From positions 3,087,001 to 3,151,000 of the forward strand of contig JAQPZY010001569.1 of NCBI GenBank assembly GCA_029931535.1: a DNA stretch of 64,000 bases, read 5' to 3'. Position 1 is the stretch's first letter. Each line of letters begins with the position of its first letter. The stretch is from Margaritifera margaritifera. Lineage: Eukaryota > Mollusca > Bivalvia > Unionida > Margaritiferidae. The position numbers and the translations under genes were made by a program. Below the pieces are notes generated by a model, which searched no databases, was not told the DNA's origin, and saw only the letters and a list, made by a program, of their open reading frames with translations. Positions 10,960-23,800 of this stretch are shown here, piece by piece.

Positions 10960-11345
10960 GATGTTTAACTGACATGATTACCAATGGGGACCAGCTAAAT
11001 GGCCCAGGAAATATTTCATTGGAAACCACCTGTAAATAAGAAATCTGTTCAGGAGTTGGAATAACAAGATTTACAAGATGATCACAATTTTCATTTAGGA
11101 CGAACTACACATAAGAAGCCTGTAAGTAAAACCACATGTTTACTGGACCATCCATTTGGGAAAAGTAATGATAAAAGCATCATTTAGATGACTGCAGTGG
11201 CAGGCATATTTTAGTAAAAATCCCATGTCAATATGTCCATCTGCTCAGGAAGAATAGTGATAACAAAATTTTCAACATGGCTACCATGGAAGCCATGCTG
11301 TATGTCACACAGACACAATTTCCATTAAGGAACAAGTAAATGGTG
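10960..11345 (+). repeat. Family X array, about three units
   Basis: Units contain 'caagattttcaacatggcta', 'ccatgtcaatatgtccatct' and 'catttaggacgaactacaca', all diverged forms of the ~140-bp X unit. The array lies just downstream of the minus-strand gene. 11346-11682 holds nothing recognisable. Confidence 0.6.
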
Positions 11346-11682
11346 CAAGACTTATTCTAGCAAAACTCTTGCATCAGTATCTATTCAAGAAAACTATGGA
11401 TTAATAGAATCAACAATATGCACTGATGTGAGATGAACAAATCATGAGGCTCCACATAGTTCCTCCCAAATAATTCTAACCCTGAGGTAGGATTTCTCTC
11501 ACCAAATGTCAAGACTCAAGCATGAATAAATCCTGAAAAACAAACTTGACCACAAAAATGAAGGACAGTCAATTTGTCTTAAGCAATTCTTTTCCTTTAA
11601 ATGGGAGTTGTTAGCAAGAGAACCAAAACTGTAGAGAATGGTTGGAGTCTTCATATGGTCTATGAGTTAAAGCTGCTTCTTC

Positions 11683-11891
11683 CTAAAAGAGTTTAAACTT
11701 TTTGTCCTTTCCAAGAATAATATTGCTGATTTTTGCCCTGATAATTGCTTCTGTGTGCCCAGCCAACACTGGGTAGTTTTTCACAGCTTGTCTCATTTCT
11801 TCATTTGATACATTTTGCTTTTCTTCTAGGTGGGTTCTAAATGCAGCTGCTAAAGCTTCTTCTTCCTCAGCTCTCCATCTCTTTCTTTTTA
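11683..11891 (-). CDS. Last exon (A): Myb/SANT-like C-terminus
   Basis: The acceptor is tgctttctag, followed by TA and then AAA AGA AAG, entering in phase 1. The exon encodes KRKRWRAEEEEALAAAFRTH, LEEKQNVSNEEMRQAVKNYP, VLAGHTEAIIRAKISNIILG and KDKKFKLF, then TAG. The pattern W..EE..AL...F followed by a P.L..(R/H)T...I..KI.N helix is typical of the C-terminal segment of the molluscan finger/SANT family. The 69 codons fit exactly onto the preceding finger exon. Confidence 0.65.
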
Positions 11892-14800
11892 CTAGAAAGC
11901 AAAGATACAGAAGATCAGCTTGGATATAATCAAGTTTAAACAAGCACTGTCAGAAAGAGATCGTGAATTCATTTATTTTCATGGGTATAAATTTTTGTGG
12001 TTTTCAGAAAAACATTTTTATCGAACTTAAATACATGGACTGGAATAGGAGTCTAACTGTATCAACAGAATGATCATTCTTCATTGAGTCCCTCAATTCA
12101 TGTTTTGTAGCAACCAAAAATATCTGTACCTCATAAAAAATAGTTTCTTGGGGGGGGGGGGGGGGGTAAACTAATTTTGATTATGTAATAACTAACAGAT
12201 ACTACTGCATCACTTTCCTTTTCTGGGATTCAAAGTCCCCCATCCAAACTAATTATTCCCTCCTCCAATTAGTATTGGAAGGCCAGAATTACAAAGAATA
12301 TGATCCCATTCTGAATATCTTTAGTGGCTAAAAAATAATATTCCAGACATTGGTTATCAGTCGCAGATTTACATTTTCCATTGCAGTGAACTTGCCCTTG
12401 AGGCAGGGGGCATGGTTGCGGAACATGACACACCATCTAGTCATGATATATTATTGGCTACAGTTTCATTAAAATATCTTCAGTGGTAGAAAAAAGCAGA
12501 CCTGCCAATACTTAATGGACCTCAGTAAGGCAGCCAATATTTTCTGCAAGTTAGACCAAGTTTAAGTAAGGTGCAACAAAATATCATGTACTGTCATTGT
12601 CAATGTGGAAAACATTCATTTGAAAAGTTGAGAAGTGTGGTCTAATGAAGAGAAAGCAATATTATGTTAACTAAAAAGTTCATAAACACATTCAGTTCAG
12701 TTTCAGAAACTACATCTACAAACCACATGGCAGTCAATGACTTCTTGATGGATCAATTTGATGTAATCTTTGTTTGTTTTTATTTTTCATTCTTGTAGCA
12801 GCAGCAATCATCTTTCCATCCGTGAGCAATGCTCTTATTGACACAGCATGATGTCCAATAATCACAGTTTCTGCATTTCCTGCCCTTTTTCCATGCTTAA
12901 CAAAGTATCTGAATATTGTTTTCTATGCTTTTGTCCCAAGTATTTGGACTTGTTAAGAGGTTGATTGTCCCCTTCAATTTCAATGTGTTTTCACTCGATG
13001 GACAGCATCCAGACCATGCTATAAAGTATATGCACAAGTTTTGCTAGTTATGAGCATGTGGTAGATTAAAGTGTCTAAGATACACCATGTAAAGTTAGTC
13101 TGTTTCCCTGACCAACTCCAGTGTGATCTTAACCAAACCTAGACAAGCCAATATCTGGATTTGACTGCAACAATAGTATTTTCATAGTTTTGGCTATTGT
13201 TCCGTAAGTCCATAATTTTGGAGTATTTTCCGTAAGCCTTACAGTAAAATCATACAAGTTTGCAGGTGTGCAAACATTGTATTCCAGACAAAGATACAAG
13301 TTACAGAATTACATTTTCCCTTGATCTTGACCTACAGGCTGTGGCCTGACTATGGTACATGACACACAGAGTCTGACTGGCCATGATATGTATATGAGCA
13401 AAGTTTGATGAAAATTTCTCTGACAGTCACAAAGTTATGGGCCAGACTAGCAAATATTAACAGATGGATAAACAACGCCTTGAAGACAGGTGTATACAAA
13501 TGATTTTGATTTTCTATGAGCCAAGAAAGCACAATTAATGCATATTAAGAAATAGCAAATAAGTTTTGATACATTTGAAAAATATTATTGATATCTTTTG
13601 GTGTTTCTGCAGTACAGTCTAGAGAAAGCTTTTCTCTGCTGCAAGCAAAATACACAAAAATCCCTAACAACAAAACCTGTTTGAATCTTGTTCAAACAAG
13701 CTTCAATTTTCAAATCTAAAAGTACCTGTCCATCTACAAATTTCCTTTTGAAAAGTGCCCGACGTGCCCCAAAACCTTTTGTAAAGTGTATTGTCTTTCC
13801 CCCAAAAAAATGTCAATCAAAAGGAATAAAAATTCAAAAACATTTTGTTACATTTTCTTTGTCCTGTTGTTTTTATACATCTTACTAAGCATTCATTTCA
13901 CAAAGAAGAGTTACCTAGCTGGAATGCCATTTAAATAGACACTGGTCTCCTGGACAAATACCTTGGAAAAAGTTTGCTTCTTAACTAGCAAGCATGAAAA
14001 TTGAATTGTGTGAAGGAAGCCCAAACACAAACACAATTCCATACATGTTCCTAAATGACTCATCTATGGTGGTAACAATTTGAGCCTCTTTGAGGCCATA
14101 TCTTTGTGTGTGTGTCTTTATCAGTGTTGTGTAGATTTGTCTGTCTGTGTATAAAGCCACTAAAAAAAAGCATTAGATTTAGTTTAATGGTATACATCAT
14201 GATCAATTTCAAAATTTTTATATATCTGTATATAGAGGTACAAATACAGTATTGTACTGGATGATTGGGAGACATTGCAATTCAATATATATACTGGATG
14301 ATTGGGAGACATTGCAATTCAATATATATACTGGATGATTGGGAGACATTGCAATTCAATATATATACTGGATGATTGGGGGACATGGCAATTCAGTATA
14401 TATACTGGATGGTTGGGGGACATGGTAATTCAATATATATATACTAGATGATTGGGAGACATGGCAATTCAATATATGTACTGGATGGTTGGGGGACATG
14501 GTAATTCAATATATATACTGGATGCTTCAGGGTCATGAAATCTGTCTGTGTATGTGTAAATGTGCATGCATCTTTCTGTGTCATGTGCTTATCTGTTATG
14601 GTTTAGATAGCCCTGGCAAGCTTTTTTCTAAGGACTTTGCGAGGACTTTCAAACATTTCAGGACTTCCAAAAGTTTTCTAGGAGTAGTTTATCTTACAGA
14701 AAATGGGTCATGTGCCCATTTTGAACTGCATACAGCTCATTACTAGTTGGGCCACATTCTTAATAAATTAGTTATCCTTTTGTAAATGTAATTAGCAAGG

Positions 14801-17800
14801 CACTACTGCCAAGTGACTCTACTCCATCTAGCAACTGTTGTTTCATTTGATCCTCACAATTTTATCCCATTTCATTACGTTCGGAAAACATGTAAACAAA
14901 AGTAGTGCATTGAAAAACTGATACATTGTATACAATATTAACTAACATCTTTTATTCCCTCACATAAATTCATGGAGCTACAAAATTCAAGGAGTTTTTA
15001 AAGTAACCCCCCAAATTCAAGGAGTTTTTAAAGTAACCCCCCAAATTCAAGGAGTTTTTAAAGTAACCCCCCAAATTTAAGGAGTTTTTAAAGTAACCCC
15101 CCAAATTCAAGGAGTTTTTAAAGTAACCCCCCAAATTCAAGGATTTTTCAAGGTTGTGTGAACCACGTTGGTGTATAGGACACTAAATAGTCAGGGGACA
15201 CATGACAACTTAACAATTTACAATCTATACTGAATGATTTGGGGACATAGTAATTCAGCAAGTACAGTACCCCCTCACTACTGGGCCATTTATTATTACA
15301 CGTTTACTGTTATACAGTGGGTATTGTCATTGATATCATTTTTATTTTCAAAATGTATTTCATTTAAAGTTGTCTAACTATTAGGTGGTATTCCATGGCT
15401 CCCATCAACAGCTTTAGTGGGAATATATTGGATAATTGGGGGATATACAAAAATAGTATGTTATTCAGGAGGTAATGTAGGCATGTATGTATGTATGGAT
15501 GTATGTATGTATATGGTTTAGGGCCTGTCAGCACAATACTGGATACATGGTGCCGATTTAAAAGCAAGTTCTAAAGGTATATTAAAAAATTGCAAAAAAT
15601 AAATAAAATAAAATAACTTAGACACACCTGTCCAAAAACATGTAAACAAGATAAAAGATAAAGGAAAAAATTATAAAATCCTTACAATATAGGGTCATAA
15701 TTTGTTATATAAACCGCATTCCCCCCAAAATCTATGATTTTCTCTGGTGGTACATCACCATAAAGTTTCTTCATCTAAGTTCACATAAAAAAACTTCTGC
15801 CCTGCAGGTTGGAAGTTGATAAACTTGACAAAAATGTATTCCAATGCCAGTGCAGACAGGAAGGGTTTGCACTCTGGTTCAGGTTCACCCACTGGGAACC
15901 AATGACCCTGCCATTTGACCACATTCCTTCATGAAAATTTATCACATACCGTAAGAAAAGTTCTTATGTGGTGTGCGCTATATATGGTAGGGTGTACATA
16001 AACCTATACAAGGCATTCCATAAAACTGGAAGTAGCAGATACAGATTTTAAAGTAACAAGGGGTTTGGTCATCCCTCAACAGGGGTACAGGTTAACCAGT
16101 TGCTCTGACAGATTTAGGTGGGTAAATTACTCGTCTACTGGTGCTTAGGGAATGTCCTACAATAACATAAGGCAACATTGAACTGGTACTCATCCACTTA
16201 TCCAACTGTGGAAACAATCAAATTCGAGTAACTGATGACCCATCCCCCCCCCCCCACACACACACACATACACTTTTTCAAAGGCCAGCAGGGAAAGAGT
16301 TCTATCAAGGATTGCTTGGTTCAAATTAGATTATATAAAGCTAAATTATGAATAACATACACTGTGCTCTGGTCATTTAAACCTTCTTGATACAATGCTC
16401 AATATCACAACTGACTGAAATCAAATATTGGGTACAAAAAAACAGGTGGCAAGAACTACTATAAAATTATAAACGACGAGTTAAAACAGTGACAATAAAT
16501 TTCATTACAAGTCTGATTGGTATCAAGCTGTATACCAAGTTAGGTTGTGATCTAAAGGTAATAATTAAAAGAGTTACTGTTCAGAAACAAAGGTGGGTGG
16601 GTCAGACACTCAGGGGCTATCACTTCACCAAAAAATAACGCAGAGAGCTGACAATTAAACCCAGTCCAAATCTTATCAATATCAAGCTGCATACCTACCT
16701 AATCTGAATGAAAATCAATGATGATAACAGAAGATCTTGTGAAAGTGGGTGAGTTAGACAATCTGGGGATTTAAAAATGTTAGATTTGAATGTGTAACCT
16801 GAAAATCTAACCTGGCCATCAATATCAAGCTACCTACTAGATTAATTAAAGGTCCAGCCATATTTAAGGAAATTAATGCACAGAAATGAAACTGGGACAG
16901 ATGGACAGAAGAATGAGATGAACAAAAGGAAAGGCACCATTAAAGATTCCCTATTGTCTACAAAAAACACTGACCCTTGATACAAAAAGTTAAAAATGAT
17001 CCATTTTTTCAACTTCACTGGAGGTTTGTTAAAAATTACCTTTTCTGTGAGACTTTACATGATTGGAGAAACCCCCTTTCATTTTGAATCTGCGCTCACA
17101 TTGGACACAATGAAAATCTGAAAAGAAAAAGAAAAGAGAAACCAATGTCATGAGACATGTATGTGGATATCATATAACGTTTTTTTTCCCTCTGCAGGCA
17201 TAAAATAGGTTTTTATTTTAATGATGATGACCAAACAAAATTGCTATACGGCCAGAATGAAATTGACACCAACCAAGGCTGCTGAGCTGCAATTTTTTTC
17301 CTAACCCCACAGACCTGCAAAAATGAAATAAAACCATCTCATACAGCAGTCAATATTTCTCAGTAAGTTGGACCAATTTTCAATAAGGTGTAACAAAACA
17401 GCATGTACTGTTATAGTCAACTTGGAAAACATGCATTTGAGAAGTTCAGAAGTGTGATCTGAGTCAGCAAAAGCAACATTATGTTTGACTAAAAAGTTTG
17501 TAAAGTACAATTAGGCCTTTCTTGATCAATATTTTACTATGTTGGACTTAATCTTCTCGGGGTTCACAATATACATAGTCCTGTTTTCTAGTTACTTAAG
17601 TTTCATAATATCTAATATGGTATGAAAACAAGTTTAAAAGACAGCAAGTCGCCTGTCACAATGACCCAGTTATGGAGTGCAAACGTGTTTACCCTGACAG
17701 ATGTCAATCAGTACAAAAGTGACCTGTCCAAATTTTCAGCTAGTTGTCTGTAGTTTGTCATCCTGACACTGACAGCTGGAATGTCTAACATACAGTTTAA

Positions 17801-20800
17801 AGAACTTCGCAAAGTATGTATGTGGTTGTTTTTAGCATAGCTGATCCTAATCAACTGATCCATCCCCACCCAAACAATATTTTTCACAAACTGGCATATT
17901 TTCATTTCTATTATGCCTCCCTCCCCCTTTGTGTGCTCAGATATGTAGAATATACCCAATGCACCCTCCTGTATGTCATAAAAGGTGACTAACTGAGGCA
18001 GGAGCTGCGGTGACTACTGCGAGGTTAGTATGCCAGACTGACAACCGAACAGGTGCAGGTTCGGCTACCATGGTGTCCTTGGGTTAGGCACTTTACTCCA
18101 ATTGTCTTGGCAATAAATAACCTGTGTTACTGTGCTGTAAAACACCAAAGCCAACCAAATCATTTCTATTAGGACCATCTCATGTTATTCAGAGTGATCA
18201 TATATCACAGAGGCATTGTTTTATTTTACTTGTCAACAGTTCATCATGGCATCATACTCACAAGCTTGACCTTGCTCACCATACAGAAGCTTAAATTTAG
18301 TGCCATATAGCCTTCTCAAGCACTTAAGTGTTATAGCTAAAAAGCCTAATAATTGAATAAAACTGGGGTATAACTTAACCAAACTCATCCTACAGATGCT
18401 GAATTTCATGCCAAAGAGCATTCTCAAGCACTTCAGTGATAGAGCTGAGGAAGTTAATAACTGAATAGAATGCAGGCAAACTACATCTTCAAGGAAAATG
18501 ACAGCCCATAAAATAGATACCCTGAACTGAAGCTCACATGTTTGTGAAATATTTCCCAGCAACTACAGTGAAATCATAGCAGTAAAAAGCTCTGGAAGTG
18601 TGACAAATGTTTGCCTCAAGATTCACCCACACTTAAACTTTAGTAGCAACAGGTTTAAAAGTGAAAATATAGTCCAAACAATTTATTTAAACTTAAATCA
18701 TATACCTGCTTGATTGGTCATATTAGCTATGTCACTGAGAGGGGCACTAGCAGTGTCAGCTGAAGCAGCTTGGTTTGCAATCCCTGTGGGAATGGTGGCC
18801 TCTTCACATGGGAGGGCACTGGTAGTGCTATTTGATGGACTGCTATTTGTATCACTTAGAGGGGTGCTCGAAGTGTCACTTAAGGGCTCAACTTCATTTG
18901 TAGGGGTGAATGAAACAGAAGAGATGGTGACTGTATCAGACATACCTGTAAAACAAACCATAATGAAATTTTCAAGGTCCACAATTCATACATGTTTTTA
19001 CAAGCCAAACAAAATAAAGATGCCCTCCATTAAATTTGCTTGAGAGAATACTCTCATGACAGGTAATTTTAAAGTAACTGGTACAGACAAAACTACCACT
19101 GATAAATAAACCATCTTTTAACATAATACCCCCAAGGCAACAGTATTACAACAAGAACATGTGACTAGTCATTAGTGGCCTTGAACTTGTTCAAGATTTT
19201 CAGCATACCCCAGGTTCACTGAGGGTACATTAAGAATGGTCCCTATGGATGACTTGAAAAACTGAAAATTGCCTTACCGACTCCAATACCAAAAAAGTGC
19301 ATAAAGTCTAGGAAGTTACAGATGTCATATAAAGCTCAAACATACCAGCTTGGTTGGTGTCCAGTGAAGCAGTTATGTCCATGTTCTCTGGGAGAGTGGT
19401 GGTAATGTCACATGGGGCGATTGGAGCATTCCTTGTATGTATGTTGGCTACATCGCTGGTTACTTTACTTTTGGAGATGCAACGAGGGGAAATGCTGATT
19501 TCATCAGACATATCTAGACAGTAAGCTGTAAATAAATGTTAAAGATCCACTGTTTATTTAGGCTTTGCTCATTTGGCTTATGTAGGGCAGAAAGCCAACT
19601 GTTTGTTCTTTGATAGATTTCTGGTTCAGCTAAGTATAGTTACTAGGAGGGAAGACAATATTAGAAAAATATCTCAAACTGCCATGTCATGTACTGAATT
19701 AAAGTTTATGACCATGTTTAAATAATTGGCTAATAAGAGTTGTTTTGTGTAAGTTCAAGTTTTAATAAGGGGTTCTTATGCATGCCTAAATTCAACCTGC
19801 ATGATATGTAGTCATTTCTATATGATTTGCACACTCTTACTGACTGATGGCATCACTACACTGTCTTATTCAGATAATATAAAGATGCATCAAGATACAT
19901 TATGTAACCCTATATTTTTTAATATAAGAAACAAGCGTTTGAGAAATTGGAAAAATGCAAAGTAAGAGAAATAGTTTCTAAATATTCTATAACTGAAAAG
20001 TTTGGTTTGAACAACCCCCACCCTGATTTAAATAAAAGGGGGAATTTTCTAAATATTGGAGATATTTATTGAAGCAAACAAGGTATGCCTTGCAAAACAA
20101 AATGAACAATGTTTGCGCATTCAGTAAATTTTTTGGCATGATACATTTGTAATTTGTATGAATCTTGCAATCGTACATCCTAGAACAGACCCTGTGGTAT
20201 GCCATATATTTATCAGGTGTGTACCAGCATATAGTGTTTTGAGTTTGAGAGAATAAAATTGTATGCCCTGAAATAACGGAAATTTTGTATATATCTTGAA
20301 TTGGAAATAAAACTTTTTTTTTTATTATAAAGTTTTCACATGCTAATCAATTATGCAATGTTTCTATACTTACTACTTAGTATGTTGATATATGTAGATT
20401 GGTTGCTTGATGCAATGCTGTCAGAAACATAATCTGAAATGTATAAGAAATCGTTTATTAAACAAGACTTATCAAAGCAAAACCTTGACACCCTATATTA
20501 TCACAAATTGAGTGTATTTCAACCCTAATGATTGAAATTAAATTTGGGACATACATACTTTGGGATAAACAAGGATAATACTATATGCTCATTGACAGTA
20601 TTTAAAAAGAGTACTGTGAACAGCACATTATGTGTCCACCCCATGTTTAATAGTCTATATCGACAACTTAAATATTTGTGCAGAAACCACTTTTCTTTTT
20701 TAGTCAGAATGACCTTGACCTTTGAATTCCTGACCCCAAAATCAATAGCCTTCTTCCTTACCCCAAGTGCAAGCCATCTACAAAATTTGTCATGTGGAAC

Positions 20801-23800
20801 TAATGTTACTGTGCAGAAACTAATTTTCTTCTTAATGTCACACTGACCTTGAATTTTGTCCTTTTGATTCGAAAATGAATAGGTTTTTCCTTACACCAAA
20901 TGCAAGCCATACACAAAGTTTGGTAACCATAGATGATGGAGATCTTAAGTTACTATGCAGAAACCAATACTTTTGGACCCTGAAATCGATACAGTTCTTC
21001 CTTATCCCAAGTGCAAGCTATCCACAGAGTTTGGTAACTGGAGAACTTGGTTTATTGTTCAGAAAGAATTTTCCTTCTTTCAGTCAGTAACCTTGATGTT
21101 TAAGCTTATGAGCCTGAAATCGATTGGGTTCCTCCTTACCCCAAGTACAAGCCATTAACAAAGTTTGGCAACTCTTGATGGTGGACAACTAAAGTTATTG
21201 TGCAGAAACAAAAATGGTAACAGGTGGATAACATCATAACATAATACACTCTGCCTTATGGCTGGCGTATAAAAATAACATGAGCTGAGCCAAATCAGCT
21301 AGGCCTGTCTTAGATCTTGAATAGTTCAAACTCTCCCTGCGAAGTACAGTGTTGCTGACATATGTTCATGCACATTAAAATGGCTGACATATATTCAGTC
21401 TTGTAGTATAAAATGATGATATGATTACAAATTTCAAGATGAAAGGTTGTGACTTCAGCTCTGTAAAGATGTTCATGCACTGAAATTGGTTGGACCCTGG
21501 AGTAGAAATAGTTTCAACACCAGCTGAGAATACCTTTTATTAGTTTTTTATAATGAAAAGCTATAGAAACAAAGAGACTGAAACTTCTGAACATATCTTG
21601 TCTCTGAAGAATCAACTTACCACTACTTGCGTCAGGAATATACGTTTTGTCTAGATCAAATGGATCATCATCAGAGACTGAAATTCACAAAAGTAATCAG
21701 CCAATTATAAGAGGGATCAAAGTGTTTATAACAAACATTATCTGTCTAAGCAGTTAAAGGGAATTTATAAAATATTCACTTGTTTGCAATATCATAACTA
21801 AGCACCATGCTAACCATTTTAACTTTACAGATCTCCAATAGATCACTTTCAAAATTTTCTCCCTCTTTTATGTCAACAAGCTCAGCATATAAACCTATTT
21901 AAGAAAATAAGGACTTGAAAAGAGGTATCCATTTCACTAGATAAATACCTTGTTTAAAATTCAAAATTGGGGGTATAATATATTGATTAGCTCATGCAAA
22001 ACCCAATTAAGATAGACAAATACAATTTGGTAGTCATGTCTGTATGTATAGAGATGACCATAATAAATTTTGATGCCATGGACATGTTGGCTGTGTGATT
22101 TGGGTAGTCATGTTACTAGCAATGCAAATGGTGAGTACCAGGTCAAATTTCATTAATGCTGTAGTTTCATCTCATCTGTCAGGTATTTATGTATGTATGT
22201 ATATGGTTTAGGGCATGTCAGCACAATATTGACCACATGGTGCCTATTTAAAGTTATAAAGTTATATAAGAATAATAAAGAACTGCAAATAAATAAATAA
22301 AATAAAGTAACTTATTAGACTCACCTGTCCAAAAAGAAAAGGTATATAAAATGAAAGAAATGATAAAATCCTTACAATATAGGATCAAAATTTGTTATAT
22401 AAACTGCATTCCCCCCAAAAGTCTATGATTTTCTCTGGTGGTACATACATTTTAAACGAATATCGAGTTCTTTGTTGCTCATTACTATTTAAAGTGACTG
22501 CCTTACCACCAAAATCCACCTAGAATGACCACTTTAGCCTAAAAATAGTGTTGATTACACTCAGTTACAAGGAGATTTTAAAAAACGAGACTCCCTTTTC
22601 TCAGATTGTAAACATGCACTGTGCTCTCACTTTTGATTGGGACTATTAAATTTTCTGAGGTAGAACTGGTTTCAGGTTGGACAGATTGCCTGAAATTGAC
22701 ACTCAGGTGACAAGTTATAGCATTCACTTGACACTTTGTTTTCCCGTGCTGCAGTGCCTGTTTCACCAGTGTGATTATGCGTGTATGATAGCTACATGCT
22801 GGAAATTACCAATTTGTCTGCCTGACAATAAAGGCCATTTTTAGAATTTTTTCTTTTCTTCTTGAATATAACTGACATTTTGGCAAGAATTTTTTTCATT
22901 ATTTTAATTTTAGAGTTTTTGCAAAGGAATGCAGCCTTAAAGGTGGTTGCTTAAAAAAAAAAATAGAAACAAATTTTTACCACCAAATGCAAGAAATACG
23001 ATGGAATGACACCGGCAGATCATGACCTACCTTTCTGTGACATTTACCATGGAAGAAAATTAACTGCATGAATAATAAAAGAAAACCACTTATTGCAGTA
23101 TGGCCAGACTGCGAAGTGTGTTTCATCATACTCAAATGTTCTGAAGTAACTGAGATGAACAATCTCATCCTGTTAAATGACTTTACCATGAAAAAGTGGA
23201 AAGAAAAAGTGAAAATGCAACAAGAAACCAGGGTAAAAAAAGTCTGAATATAGGTCACAAAAACACATCCCCAAACCATTTTAATGCCACTGGTTATTAT
23301 GAAATATAACCAAGACATGAAAATTAAGACAAAGGTTAATCATGATCAGTGTAGTATGAAATATAGGTCAGTGTGACTTATTTTTAGGGTGATGTTGCAT
23401 TACTCACAGATACATTCCATCAGCAAAACAGAACTTGAACTTGAAGTGCAAAATGTTCCCATGAGTCAGACTAACAGATACCATCAATCTATAGGTAGGA
23501 ACCTGCTTTGCAATCCGACCAACATAAAAAAAGTGAAGAAACTGCTTTCTGGTAAATCAAATAGCTATCTTTGATAAAGTTTTGTTTTTACCAGTGCAGC
23601 TGCAAATATTTAAAAAATAAATATTAAAAAGAGAGAAAAAAAACCCCAAAAAAACCAAAAAAAAAACAAGAGACCCCTTTTTGTCGAGCTTACCTTTTAT
23701 TTTAACGAAGTAAAAAACATTAATAGTGAAGTTAATCTATACTTCGACATTGAGGTTAATCTAGGGTGTGGATGGACATATGACCACCAAAGTGAATGCT

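Noticed and set aside
17998..18070. Possible functional tRNA gene around 'ggttcggctacc'
   Set aside because: A B box is present but no acceptor stem or full cloverleaf can be formed; a SINE head explains it better.
18714..19043. 109-codon plus-strand open frame
   Set aside because: It is antisense to the Ser/Thr-rich exon at 18706-18945, whose splice sites and phase fit the minus-strand gene.
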